Part shown: positions 43,866-54,797 of the stretch, one piece after another
Layout: the number at the start of each line of letters is the position of its first letter
Position numbering within the stretch: the first letter of the stretch is position 1
From: Malaya genurostris
Lineage: Eukaryota; Arthropoda; Insecta; Diptera; Culicidae
Length of the DNA stretch: 64,000 nucleotides
NCBI RefSeq assembly: GCF_030247185.1
Contig: NC_080570.1
Coordinates: 119,688,689-119,752,688, forward strand
Direction of reading: 5' to 3'
The notes under the pieces: model-generated
Told to the model about the DNA's origin: nothing
The model's input: only the letters and a program-made list of their open reading frames with translations
The model's database searches: none
Program-made: the position numbers and the translations under genes

Positions 43866-45394
43866 AAATCTTTTCTTTACACCGGGGATACGTACCGCGT
43901 AACTTTGGAAATTCGTGTAGATAAAAAACCGCAAAACTAAAGAATTTCCTGTTTTGAATGTTTTAGAAATGCATGTTCCAGGTCTGGTGTAACCACAGAC
44001 TAACAGACATGACAGTATGAGTAAATTCCTATAAATATAAATTTTCGTGATTCACTAGTTCCACCTATATTGTACTGCGCGAACTATTTACTATCGGTTG
44101 TGTTATGTGAAAGTTTTTTTACTAGTTGGTTCTCCCTAGTTTGTCAACATCGATCAGCTGCTTGCCTGATTTCATCATAATATTTGAAAATGAATCGTCA
44201 CAATAAATAATTCGATTACGTTGATAATACATTTACCTTTTTTAGCGATGTTGGAAGGTAACCATTTATTTGACTCAACGTTGTTCATCTAGACTATTTC
44301 GGATTGTGTTGGTAATTTTCACCCGAAATTAAACGGCGGCAGACCAGAAGTAAGTGAATATTGTAACAAGACGGGTTCAATTTTGTATTTCGGATGAGAA
44401 GTAGGCACAATTCTGTATATAGTTTTGACAATATGTATTAAATCTGTATCCTGCACGAAATTCGCATGGACGTATACAAATAAGTATGAATGGCAACTTT
44501 GTTGGTGAATGGAAAAAATAAACACATTCTAGATGACAGACGGGATGATTTTGATAGGGTAACATGGCGCCATCATGCCATATGCGAGTACTGTCCCAAC
44601 TAAAGGAATATTCGAAATGACCGTTAAAATGATTAAAGAATCCAATTTGAGTGTCCTGTCTGTTAGTCTGTGGTGTAACCTCAAAAAAAAATTTTATTTG
44701 GAAAAAAATCGACTGAGAATTTTGATATTTTTTTATGTCATTTGTCTTAGTAACAATGCATGAAACGTCGAGATCTGGTGTCAAAATTAAAAAAAAAACA
44801 TTGCATAAAAATAAGTTTAACAATATTACTTTTAAAAATATCGGAATAACACCAAATATATCTACGGTTTTCCACTCAGATATTTTTTGCAAACACAAGA
44901 TTAATGCATGTTCCTTCAAGTGTTTGCGAGATATCATGATGCATGATGAAGTTTGCGAAGGATCAGATATCATACGAAACTTGTTATGCTTTTTCACGCA
45001 TTCAATAAATTCAGCATTATCAGACCCTGTCAGCTTGGAGCGAAATCAATCTTCAGTTCAGCAACGCCATCGCACGGCATCACATTCAACATATCATGTC
45101 AATTGTATGGGTGCGCAGTGCTGCTATTTTGGCGCGCACGAATTTGACACTTCTCTTCCCTATTTCTATGTATGAGATTCGATACGGACTCGCCTGGGGG
45201 CGCCATGTTCACAAAAAAGGGTGTTGCCAATGATTTGTTCGTGAAATGTGAGAGCTGGATATCTTGTTAATATGATGTCTTTGGTATTATACTGTTTTGA
45301 GGCGATAATTCTGTCAGAAATAAAGATGCTAGCTCTGGAAGAATCGATTATTTAGTCACTTTGAAAATCCACTTCAATAACTGAGCCGTGTAAC
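43866..45394. other. AT-rich intronic sequence, no gene supported
   Basis: A 206-codon minus-strand frame (44377-44997) is open but matches nothing and lies in AT-rich DNA; I treat it as chance. GTAACATGGCGCC near 44558 and GGCGCCATGTTCAC near 45208 are an inverted pair about 650 bp apart that could bound an unclassified element. Confidence 0.35.
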
Positions 45395-46331
45395 GCTTGT
45401 ATCTTTTAAAAATGTAGCACATGTATAGTTCGTAACACCTAGAACATACAAAAAAAGTTACACATGTGACGATTTTTAACACCTATAACTCACAAAAAAA
45501 ATTACACATGTAATATTTCGTAACGCCTGTAATACAAAAAAAAATAACACACGTAACGCTCACTACTCACAAAAGACTAACGCATGCCACGTTTCGTAAC
45601 GCCTGTAACTTACAAAAAAAAACAAAAACATCTAAAACACTTCGTAACTTACAAAAACTAACGCATGTAACGATTTGTAGCTCCTACAACTTATAAAAAA
45701 AATAACGCATGTAACTTACAAAAAAGTTATGCTTTGTAACATCTTTAACTTACAAAAAGTAACGCATAACTTAAAAAAAAAGAACGCAAGTAACGCTTCG
45801 TAACGCCTATGACTTGGAAAAAAGTAACGTGACGTAACGCTTCGTAACGCCAATAACTCACAAAAAAGTAACTCATGTAACGCTTCGTAACGTCATTACT
45901 TACAAAAAAGTAACGTAACGTAATGTAACGCTTCGTAACGCCTATGACTTACTAAAAAGTATCGCATGTAATGCTTCGTAACGTAACGTAAAAGTAACGC
46001 TTCGTAACGCATGTAACTTACTAAAAAGTAACGTATGTAACGCTCCGTAACGCCTATGACTTACTAAAAAGTAACGCATGTAATGTTTCGTAACGTCTAC
46101 AACTCACAAAAAAGTAACGCCTATAACTTACAAAAAAGTAACACATGTAACGCTTCGTAACGCCTTTAAGTTACAAAAAAGTAACTATCCGTAACATACA
46201 CAAAAGTAACGCATGTAACTCTTCGTAACCTCAAAACTTACCAAAAAGTAACGCGTCGTAACGCTTCGTAACGCCAATAACTTACAAAAAAGTAACGCAT
46301 GTAACGCTTCGTAACACCTTTAACTTACATA
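45395..46331 (+). repeat. GTAAC satellite, about 43-bp unit (left part)
   Basis: The repeating unit is approximately AAAAAAGTAACGCATGTAAC then GCTTCGTAACGCC and TATAACTTAC. Units vary by substitutions and partial deletions, and GTAACG pentamer/hexamer sub-repeats are visible. The array is interrupted by a mariner at 46332-47251 and continues at 47254. Confidence 0.9.
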
Positions 46332-47251
46332 TCAGGTGTACAACTTTGCTTCCACCGTTTTCCGATAGGTGGCTGTACCGGCTGAGGCTGGTCAAAATAC
46401 ATAGATGATATTGCCTTTAAAGTGAGTGTGTACAGTGTCTAACGAATTGTCATCGCCGTTTCAGTGACAGTTGTTCTTGTTTTCGTATTATTCACGCTCG
46501 AAAATGTCTGTTTATGTGCCCAATTCTCGCCATTTGCGAGATGTTTTACTTTTCTGTTGCAATTCGAAAAAAATACAGCTGAAGCGCATCGAATGCTTTC
46601 AGAAACTTACGGTGATGCTGCTCTGAGTAAAAAAACGTGTTGGGAGTGGTTTCAACGTTTTAAAAATGGTGATTTCGACGTTGAAGACAGACATGGTGGT
46701 GGAAGAGAAGAAACCTTCAAAGCTGAACAACTAGAAGCATTGCTTGATGAAGAGCTCTTAAAATCGAGTGAAACCATCACAGGAGAGCGCTACCGAACGC
46801 AACTGATGCGCCTTAGTCGCGCGCTAAAAGAAAAGCGGCCACAATTTCAAGAGCAACATGACAAAGTCATCCTCCAACACGACAATGCTCGGCCTCACAT
46901 CGCAAAAGTGGTCAAAAAGTACCTGGAAACGCTGAAATGGGAAGTCTTGCCCCATCCGCCGTATTCCCCAGATGTCGCCCCTTCTGACTTCCACTTATTC
47001 CGTTCGATGGCACACGGCCTGACAGATCAAAATTTTCAATCCTTCGAAGAGTTGGAAAAATGAATTGCTTCATGGATAGCGTCAAAAGAGGACTCCTTTT
47101 TTTCGAACCGGGATCCGAAAATTGCCGGAAAGCTGGGAGAAAGTTGTCGCTAGCGTTGGACAATACTTTGAATAATACATCTGTAAGCACTTTTTCGCAA
47201 TAAAGCTTTTAATTTTGGAAAATAACGGCGGAAGCAAAGTTGTACAGCTGA
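46332..47251 (+). mobile_element. Internally deleted DD34D mariner inside the satellite
   Basis: 920 bp between TA duplications (46330-46331 and 47252-47253). Terminal repeats of about 32 bp start TCAGGTGTACAACTTTGCTT at the left and TCAGCTGTACAACTTTGCTT at the right. The flanks rejoin to a normal satellite unit when the element is removed. About 350 bp of transposase coding sequence is missing compared with complete relatives. Confidence 0.92.
46504..47175 (+). pseudogene. Mariner transposase, internally deleted
   Basis: The ATG at 46504 begins MSVYVPNSRHLRDVLLF. A frameshift in the A-run at about 46567 leads to NTAEAHRMLSETYGDAALSK, then KTCWEWFQRFKNGDFDVED. After ALLDEE the frame jumps to LLKSSETITGERYRTQLMRL, so the middle of the protein, including the first catalytic Asp, is deleted. 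LQHDNARPHIAKV and DVAPSDFHLF carry the other two Asp with 34-residue spacing. An in-frame TGA follows FEELEK, and a further frameshift separates the last block (ending GQYFE). Confidence 0.88.
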
Positions 47252-47253
47252 TA

Positions 47254-47705
47254 CAAAGTAATGCTCCGTAACGCCAACAACTTATAAAAAAGTAACGTAA
47301 TGTAATGTAACGCTTCGTAACGCCTTCAATTTACAAAAAAGTAACACTTCGTAACGCATATAATTTACTAAAAAGTAACGCATGTAAGGCTTCGTAACAC
47401 CTTGAACTTACAAAAAAGTAACGCTTCGTAATGCTCTGTAATGCCTATACCTTACTAAAAAATTAACTTACAAAAAATGGTTAAAACGTAACGCTCCGTA
47501 ACGCCTAACCCTTACTAAAAAGTAACGCATGTAACGCTCCGCAACGCCTATAATTTACTAAAAAGTAACGCATGTAACAATTTGTAACGCCTTTAACTTT
47601 CATAAAAAGTAACGCTTCATAACGCCTATGACTCACAAAAAAGTACCGTGTGTAGCGATTGTAATTTACAAACGCTTGTAACTTTACTCTCTCCGTAACT
47701 AGTCA
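47254..47705 (+). repeat. GTAAC satellite (right part)
   Basis: The same unit as 45395-46331, with increasing divergence to the right and an end near AACTTTACTCTCTCCGTAAC. Confidence 0.9.
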
Positions 47706-47835
47706 TCTCCGAGATCTCAACCTCTTTGTTGACAACACACATACAAACACACACACACGAACATTTGCTCAGTTCGTTGAGCTGAATCGATTCGTATATG
47801 ACACTTGGCCCTCCTGGCCTCGGAAAAATTTACTA
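47706..47835 (-). repeat. CCACTAGG-family fragment
   Basis: It contains an ACACACAC run, GCTCAGTTCGTTGAGCTGAA and TATGACACTTGGCCCTCCTG, the family's internal blocks in minus orientation. Both termini are missing. Its position suggests that the satellite may have arisen next to, or within, such a copy. Confidence 0.5.
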
Positions 47836-47881
47836 AAGTTTGAGTGAATTCTATATTTATTTTTACCATTCTCTATAGAAA

Positions 47882-48469
47882 CCCGATCAGATGGTAATAG
47901 CAAAATTATAACAACTGGAGTAATTTATTTAAGAAATATTTTGTAACAAATTTTGAAATATTTTTGGCTGGTAAGCTGTTAAAATAACAAAAAAGACTCT
48001 AGCGGGAACAAAATCGTAACGGATTTTGAAACGGTTGTGTCACAATTATTATTGAATTTGGTATAACTACAGAAATCCGAAAGCAGGAATTTATAACAAT
48101 AGTTGTAATAAATTGGATAGCTAATTTAACACAGAAAAACTATATCTCAGCTAACTTGTTGAATGTTTTTTTTTATTAAATGAATAATTTATTTAGTAAT
48201 CTGATTTCTTCTTTTAGTTTTTTGAAATTCTGATCATTATATTTCGATATAAAGCAACGAAAGAAATAATTTTTTCAATTAATGAACTTCATCACGAGTC
48301 TTGCAAATGAAAATAAAACATCATAACTGATTTTGTTATTATATTGTTATCACAAGTTTTAACTTTTAATTGTTTTCATTTGTTAAATATCTCAAAATAA
48401 CACAAATTGTTATACATATCAACTGTTGATATACTTGTGTTATGATTTTGTTATGTGCATCTGATCGGG
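47882..48469. mobile_element. Non-autonomous element with CCCGATCAGATG ends
   Basis: Inverted ends CCCGATCAGATGGTAATAGC (left) and, read inward from the right, CCCGATCAGATGCACATAAC. Similarity extends about 30 bp (CAAAATTATAAC versus CAAAATCATAAC). The 588-bp body is very AT-rich, with many ATAACAA and TTTGTTA words and no ORF. No clear target duplication was found, so the superfamily is open. Confidence 0.65.
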
Positions 48470-50050
48470 CAGTTTCTGGCAGCGGTTTGCAGAAAAAAAG
48501 ATGATTTCATGTCAGGAAGATGTTCACTCAATCGAATTCCGATTACCTATTTCGTATACAGAGCAAATCACGTTCCGAAGTCACCGTTTCATCGACCAGC
48601 CCTACCTAAATAAAATGTTTGCATCAAATGGATTCAAACATTTCAGATAGACTTTCTATCCTTTGAAATTGATAAGCAATCAACGCATATTTAGTTCATG
48701 TTCTTCAGTTTTATTAAATTTCTTACCTTCCAAACTTTTAGTCTTCTAAACTAGCCAATTACACCCTTGGAACATAGTATGAGATTGCACACTTCTGAAT
48801 ATTTTTTCTATAGACGCTCCTGCATAAAACACTAATAATAAGAATAGAACTGTTATTTATACACAAGAAGTTATTCTTGCGTCTTAATTTTGCTTTGTGC
48901 GTTCAATTATATAAAGATGATATGCAAAATACTAATTAACGATTTGCAAGAAAAGCTGCATACAAGTTTTAAATGAAATCAAGTTGACAATTTGAAATCA
49001 CATTAAGGCTTTAAATACACTTCAGCAATAGGACGTCAAGACGAAATATTTGACCTATTTGAACGATTTTGAAAAATTTTCGCGTTTCAAATGAATTATT
49101 ACATACAAACAAATTCGCACCCTCTCATTTTGCTACTAACGCAGAAGGCGATAGCACCCAGTTCTTCCTCCAACTTTGCCAGATGATCAAATTATAGAGC
49201 AAACCGGACAAGTATGACATTGACACAAGACACGATTCACGCGTGATCTGTCAAAAACAGTGTTGCCAGAAAGATACCAGCAATGAAATCACCCTTTACA
49301 TACCCTTTTCAGATTGTTCAGAGAAACATGTGTGCTAGTAGAATGTTCCACTCAGTGGGGTTCGCTATGTGCCCAAGCTGGCGTAATTGATGACGCGTAT
49401 GAAAAAAAATGAAATTGTAAGAACATGCATTTCATTCCAGTCCGTGAATGATGTCCATAACATTCAAGTTTCACATTTCTTCGAGTCTACAAATTTTAGT
49501 CAAACATATGATCTGTATAATTATCCATATGTTACAAGATCCCGTCACATAAAGAGCAGCTTCCCCGTATAGTGAACGGAACCCCAGATAATAAAACGAA
49601 CGGCTTCTGTTGGATGGAGCGCCTCTTTTTAAAAAACTGACGACTGCATTGAATTGATTGGCTATCAGCCTGTTTCTTGCGTAACAGAATGCTGGTGTTA
49701 TCCGGGTCCCGGTGCGTCATTCATTGTTTGTTATGCAAATCAGTCTCAAAACAGCGTTGATTTTTGCTTTCCAGTAGAAATCTCGTTGAATAATAACAAA
49801 AAAAAAATCCGTTTCACGTCGATCAGAGCAGCTGGCTGCCGGCTGCCGACCGACTGCAGAAAGGAGAAATTTTTGTTCCACACTAAAAAAAAAACAGTTA
49901 AAAATGTGCTACCGACGCGGAATTGGATCCGATGGCTGGGCTGGAGCTTTCGACTAGGCACTGATTCCGTATGCGTTTCTTTCGGATGCTTTAATTTTCA
50001 TAATTTATTGTATTATCAGTAAACTTCGTTCGTGTCTTCACCCCGCCGGT
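48470..50050. other. Intron 1 distal part
   Basis: 48470-49110 is AT-rich with nothing recognised. 49111-49160 is the uninterrupted version of the repeat split at 3372/5005 (TTCGCACCCTCTCATTTTGC and GCAGAAGGCGATAGCACCCA), and 49160-49190 resembles part of the DDE element at 30383-30440 in inverted form. 49640-50050 is GC-richer and unassigned. Confidence 0.4.
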
Positions 50051-50400
50051 CGGTCAGTCCCGGAGCCTTTCGATCCGTTCGAGCCGGTTTCCATTCATTC
50101 ATTCATTCAAGTTTGGCACTTGTTCGTGTCTGAAAGTTTTCTTTTCTTTTGCATCTACCGTCCACCATCCACCGAAGAACGGCCTTCAAAGCGAAAATGT
50201 GCGAAAATATTTGCGCGAATAACCGAACGAGGAGTAATTCGGACTATTTACCCTACTAACCCATTGTTCCGGCAATAAGTGCTTTCTCGTTTGCAAAAAA
50301 AAAATTGTTTCACTAAGTGCTTCCTTCCTTCCTTTCTTCCATGGATGAAATGAAATCACTAACGAATCATTATCCTTTCCTTTGCTTCTTTTTTTTTCAG
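50051..50400 (+). promoter_or_regulatory. Candidate alternative 5' region just upstream of exon 2
   Basis: A GC-richer segment with GGTCGGTCAGTCCCGGAGCC (contains TCAGT, an arthropod initiator-like word) precedes exon 2. An ATG at 50341 is in frame with exon 2 straight through the splice acceptor (MDEMKSLTNHYPFLCFFFF then Q). A transcript starting here would encode a protein with a short alternative N-terminus. Only RNA evidence could confirm it. Confidence 0.25.
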
Positions 50401-50878
50401 CAGAAAAGTACAAAATATCCGGAATCGGACGACTGTGATTCGTTGCCGCCACCGCCCCCACCGGAAGATGAACCGCCGTACTTCGATGATCTTCCGCCGC
50501 CGCTTCACCACAACCATCTGAGCCACCTGAACCACTTGGATCTGGACCGAACCGTGCACGTCGGTTCCAGTCCGGAAAAGTCCCGCAAACATCGATCCAA
50601 TTCGGACAGTAGCCAGTCGAAACCTCACCACCACCAGCAGCGGAACGGAACGACCGGGCCGGGACACAAGTCGGGCGGTGCGAACGGACATCATCACCAT
50701 CACCACCATCATCATCATCGGCACTCGAAAAGCAGCCGGGCGGACTCGGTTCTGTCGAGTGATTCGGACATCCGGTTCACCCGGCGAAAGCTCGGTGACA
50801 ACCAGAAGTGTGGCTGTGCGCTGATTGCCGGCTTTCTGCTGATTCTGCTGTTTGCCGGTGTTGTTGTTTATGTTGGAT
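50401..50878 (+). CDS. Corin: Corin-like protease, coding exon 2 (cytoplasmic tail and membrane anchor)
   Basis: Residues 86-244, in phase 0, donor GGAT|GTAAGT (phase 1). The sequence has acidic/Pro-rich stretches (PPPPPPEDEPPYFDDLPPP), a Ser-rich basic region, a ten-His run and a Ser/Asp cluster (SVLSSDSDIRFTRRK). It ends with a hydrophobic segment, about residues 222-244 (ALIAGFLLILLFAGVVVYVG), preceded by Lys and Cys residues. This is a type II signal anchor: N-terminus in the cytoplasm, C-terminus outside. The acceptor is a tandem CAGCAG, so transcripts with or without one Gln are possible. This is the only coding exon between two very long introns. Confidence 0.85.
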
Positions 50879-50940
50879 GTAAGTATTTGTAGGGTGCTTA
50901 TTGTCATGACCGTTCTGCTGACTACTGCTTGGTGCTTTTC

Positions 50941-50948
50941 AATTCTGA
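50941..50948. repeat. Possible target duplication of LINE copy 2 (3' side)
   Basis: AATTCTGA precedes the T-run that represents the element's poly-A tail; the same word is at 54790-54797. Only 8 bp, so moderately supported. Confidence 0.6.
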
Positions 50949-51388
50949 TTTTTTTTTATAATAAAATTTTTTATTTGGCTCATTTGCTTTAGCTTAACGT
51001 GGCCGATTGTCTTGTTGTTATAGGAGAAGAAGGGACGCCGTATAAGGGGGCGGCATACTCCCCTAGAGTTAGTAAATGAATGTGAGGAGGGTGGGATTTA
51101 CAAAATATTGATTTTGAGTTACAATACATCATTCGTTTGTGGCACAAATTTTATAGAGTTTTCTAGATCTTCACGTTCTTCAGATTGTAACGAGAGAGAT
51201 TATCCTCCTTGGCTGGGATGCTTTGTTGGTGTTCTCTGATGTACGTGTGACGTTTTTGGGTAGTTTCCAGCAACTCAGTCAGTTCAAGGAAGGTACAAGC
51301 TCCGAAGCATCGTTCATACGGGCCATACTTTCAGCAACGTAAAGAAGAGTGCGATAGAGCTGTAGACGAGAAAGAGATAGAGAGAGCA

Positions 51389-52173
51389 CTAAATTTGAGC
51401 ATTGATAGTTTTCAAGAAGTTGTAGATGAGAGTCATATAAGGAAGATTTCGAGTTGCCAAGACGTCGCGGACTGGTACGAAGGGTGGTATACCTCGGGCT
51501 CGAAGGGAACCTATGAGTTGGAACCTGGCATCACAATACTCGACACAAATCCAAACAACATGCTCGATGTCATGATAACCCTCACCGCAAACGCAGATAC
51601 CACTCTCGGCAAGCCCCACACGACGGAGATGCGCGCTGAACATATAATTGTTAGAATTGTCATATTGAAGTTGTCACACAGATCTTGGATTAACGAAGAA
51701 CGGTTATCATCATATAAGCAGCCCCATCCTGTACCATGCGAGTTAAAGTCCCCTAAAACCAGTCGCGGTGAAGGAAGAAGTTCTATGATGTCTGCAAGCC
51801 GACGATGCCCTATCGAGACTCTGGGAGGAATGTAGATGGAAGCAAAACATAGATCTTTGCCTTTAATATTGATTTCGCAAGCAACAACTTCAATTCCCGG
51901 TATCGAGGAGAGGTTAATACGGTGAAATGAATAGCACTTTTTGATCCCCAAAAGTACCCCTTCGTAAGAGTCTTCCCGATCCAGTCGAATAATGTTGAAA
52001 CTGTGGAAGTCTAGGGTGATGTTAGAAGTAAGCCATGTTTCGCATAAGCTAAATGCGTCGCAGTTACGGTTGTTTATCAGGTATTTGAAAGAATCTAGTT
52101 TTGGGATGATACTTCTGCAGTTCCATTGGAGCACAGTGATCATATCCTCGATTTCTAGTGATGAGTTAGCCAT
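51389..52173 (-). pseudogene. LINE ORF2 remnant: endonuclease fused to C-terminus
   Basis: The start is MANSSLEIEDMITVLQWNCR. The endonuclease part retains LCETWL, IYIPPRVS and LVLGDFNSHG. It then breaks after FNMTIL where the deletion junction falls (about 51645). Downstream, in another frame, the last 84 residues of ORF2 are readable (FSAHLRRVGLAESG, VCGEGYHDIEHVVWIC, KTINAQI). RT and RNase H are absent. Confidence 0.85.
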
Positions 52174-54366
52174 CGAAGGATACGATCGCAGAAAGGAGGG
52201 GCCATTGATCAGTCAACTGTTTCAAAAATGCTCTTACTGTTGGCACTAAAGCAGTTAGTAAGCTTTTAAGAGGATCATTAATGTTGAAGGCTGTTAAAAT
52301 CCAGTCCACAATATCAGAGAATCTCAGCAACCCAGATTTTGTCTGATTGTCTTGCTGTGATTTGGGGTCACTTGGGTGCTTTGTTGCCCCTGGAAGCGCT
52401 GGGTACTCCTTTTTATCTCTTAGTTTGCTTAAACCAGGAGGGATTTGCTTCGGTTTTGAGTCGGCGCTTTTTGTTTCAATTGGAGTATTCTGCGGCGAAG
52501 TCAGTCTAAGACCTTTACGCGGTAGCTTTGGAGAAGCCATGTTTGGTCTTTTCCTGCTTCCTTCAGTAAATGAGTAAGATGGTCCTTCGCCGGGGTCGTC
52601 AGAGATATCTTCGTCAACTGGCAAGAGGACAAACGGGTTCTCAGGGTTCGATTGTACTGTTTTGCCTTTCTCATATAGAAAGGTTATGCAATCACTGTGA
52701 AAACCGACTTTTGAACCGAGGCCCGGAGGGCCGAGTGTCATATACCATTCGACTCAGTTCGTCGAGTACGCAAAATGTCTGTGTGTGTATGTGTGTATGT
52801 AACGTTTTTTTGCACTAACTTTTCTCGGAGATGGCTGAACCGATTTTCACAAACTAAGATTCAAATGAAAGGTCTTGTGGTCCCATACAAAATTCCTGAA
52901 TATTATATGGATCCGACTTCCGGTTCCGGAATTATGGGGTAAAATGTGCAAAAAATTGTGAAAATAAGTGCACTAACTTTTCTCAGAGATGGCTAAATCG
53001 ATTTTCATAAACTTAGATTCAAATGAAAGGTCTTGAGGTCCCATACAAAATTCCTGAATATCATTTGGATCCGACTTCCGATTCGAGAGTTATGGGGTAA
53101 AATGTGCAAAAAAAAGAAAATATGTGTTTTAACTTTTCTCATAGATGGCGCGACCGATTTTCACAAACTTAGGTTCAAATGAAAGGTCCTGTGGTCCCAT
53201 GCGTAATTCCTGAATTTCATGCGGATCCGACTTCAGGATCCGGAAATATAGGGTAAAGTGTAATAAAAATTGTATACCATCACCTTAAATTTTTTTTCTA
53301 AATCGACCTCAAATCTTTTCCAATTGATAGTTTTCATCAGTAGACGGTCAAACAAATCGATTTCGGTTATTCTTTTAAGAATCGAAGAAAATTATTTTGA
53401 AGAATATCACAATATTATATATGATAGTTTGATTGATATGAGAAAGGCATCATTACACCACTAGGTGGATTAAAACAGGTTTTTTTAGTATATCCGCATA
53501 AGACCGCCTAGAGCGCTCTTTCACGGATCGTTTGAACTTTTCTTTCCGCTGTATGTATATTGGACACACCGAGAGATCATGAAGACTTTCGCTACAGTAA
53601 ATGCACTTATTAGCGGTCTTTCTACAGGAATTGTCTTCATGACCTTCCCCACATTTACCGCATCGCGGTTTATTGCAGCAGAAGTTTGCCGTGTGCCCAA
53701 ACTTTTTGCAATTCGAGCAGTGCATTAGTCGTGGTATGTACATCCGGACAGGTAGACGAACCCCTCCCACTAGCAAATAATTTGGAAGTGCAGATCCGGC
53801 AAAGGTTACGCGAAATGAGTCTGATGGGTAAAATTTACCGTCTATCGACTTGGAGTGCAATTGCTTGCACTCCAATATTTTCACTGGGTGAAGGTCGGAG
53901 GTTTTGAAGCGGCCTTCCCCATCCTTCAACAGATCTTCGATTGTCAGACTCTCGTCCCGTACCACACCGTCGATCTCCACCACATGTGACGGGACGTACA
54001 CGCGGTACTCCCCCGTGAAAAGCTTGCGGCAGCAATCTTATTTGCTTGCTTCACGTCGGACACAACAACGCGCAATTTATTTGGCGACACTTTGTCTATA
54101 TGCTTTACTGCCGAGTAGTGTTTCGTCAGGTCCCGAGCAATATTCATTACTCTAAGAGGTTTCGATATAGACCGGAAGTACACCACCCACGTGCCCCCCG
54201 AACCATCGTCCTGGTAAACCTTACGGCGAAGGGGAGGTTTCTCAGGCGAGGGAGCGAAGTTGTCCGATAAAGGAATATCGTATTCAGAGTCGGACATTAG
54301 ATGCTCTTCGCCTTCGCCATCTATATGTTCCTCCTCCGGGACGATGGTGACGTCACTAGCGGACAT
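52166..54366 (-). pseudogene. LINE ORF1 remnant, frameshifted and split
   Basis: The start at 54366 reads MSASDVTIVPEEEHIDGEGE, without the PSP repeats of the intact copy. Then come VYQDDGSGGTWVVYF and SPNKLRVVVSDVKQANK, followed by a frameshift near 54020. Three zinc knuckles are preserved (CSNCKKFGHTANFC, CGKCGEGHEDNSC, CIYCSESLHDLSVC). After SYADILKK (about 53484) the ORF is split by the 52661-53479 insertion and resumes NPENPFVLLPVDED, ending SAIVSFDG at 52166. Without the insertion and frameshift the gene organisation equals that of 24222-25682. Confidence 0.88.
52661..53479 (+). repeat. CCACTAGG-family repeat inside LINE ORF1
   Basis: A complete-looking copy: TTTGCCTTTCTCATATAGAA at the left and CACCACTAGGTGGATTAAAA at the right. 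It contains three successive internal units of about 130 bp, each with a CGATTTTCA(C/T)AAACTTAG block, an AAATGAAAGGTC block and a TCCGACTTC block. The interrupted ORF1 aligns on both sides, so the ends are defined to within a few bases near an A/T run. Any target duplication is no longer than the flanking AAAA. Confidence 0.85.
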
Positions 54367-54789
54367 TTTTTTTTTAAGTGCGGGAGTAGAATCTCACGCA
54401 CTTTTAACAATAAATATCGACAGAAGTGAAAAAGATAGAAAATCAGAGAAAAAAAGTTTAAAAAAGTACTTAGCTAGTATGGCACGATGAGCTGTTAGGT
54501 GATATATTCCTCCTGATTCCTCAGCGTGACCTTGATCTGTTTTCACCGGCAGGCTCGTAGGCGGCAAACAATAAAAATGTGTTATTGTGCGACACTGCTT
54601 GGTTGAACAAAAGAGTCCACTGCTGCTTCCAACGCGGAATCAATACACAAAGCTTGCTGTGTAAAAGCCACTATTCTCGTTGTTACAATACAATGCTTAT
54701 ACTACAGCCCTTGCTGAGATAAGCACCTTCACCGATGTCGACTATAAAAACGCGCGTGTGCACAAATCGAACACTCGAGTACGAATGAG

Positions 54790-54797
54790 AATTCTGA
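54790..54797. repeat. Possible target duplication of LINE copy 2 (5' side)
   Basis: AATTCTGA, matching 50941-50948. Confidence 0.6.

Larger units (their letters stand above)
18444..50400 (+). other. Intron 1 of the corin-like gene, about 32 kb
   Basis: GTGAGT donor at 18444 and a TTCTTTTTTTTTCAG acceptor ending at 50400, phase 0. The intron accommodates at least eight recognisable transposon insertions plus satellite-like arrays. Most protein-coding elements are on the gene's strand (DD37D, LINE, Mos1 mariners, deleted mariner); the RT remnant at about 43130-43570 is antisense. Confidence 0.75.
50949..54789 (-). mobile_element. LINE (I-like) copy 2, internally deleted
   Basis: Same family as 23780-29811, read on the minus strand. 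The 5' end is CATTCGTACTCGAGTG at 54787; the 3' end has the shared TTAAGC/AAGCAAATGAGCC block and a tail of about 9 A. An internal deletion of about 2.9 kb joins positions equivalent to about 26197 and 29095 of the intact copy at a TCTAA shared by both sides, removing reverse transcriptase and RNase H. ORF1 is frameshifted and carries a CCACTAGG repeat at 52661-53479. Protein divergence from the intact copy indicates an older insertion or a different subfamily. Confidence 0.88.

Noticed and set aside
44377..44997. 206-codon minus-strand ORF as a gene
   Set aside because: AT-rich composition, no recognisable family, no splice or promoter context.
44558..45222. DNA transposon bounded by GTAACATGGCGCC inverted ends
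   Set aside because: Only about 11-13 bp match, no target duplication, no internal coding; kept only as a remark.
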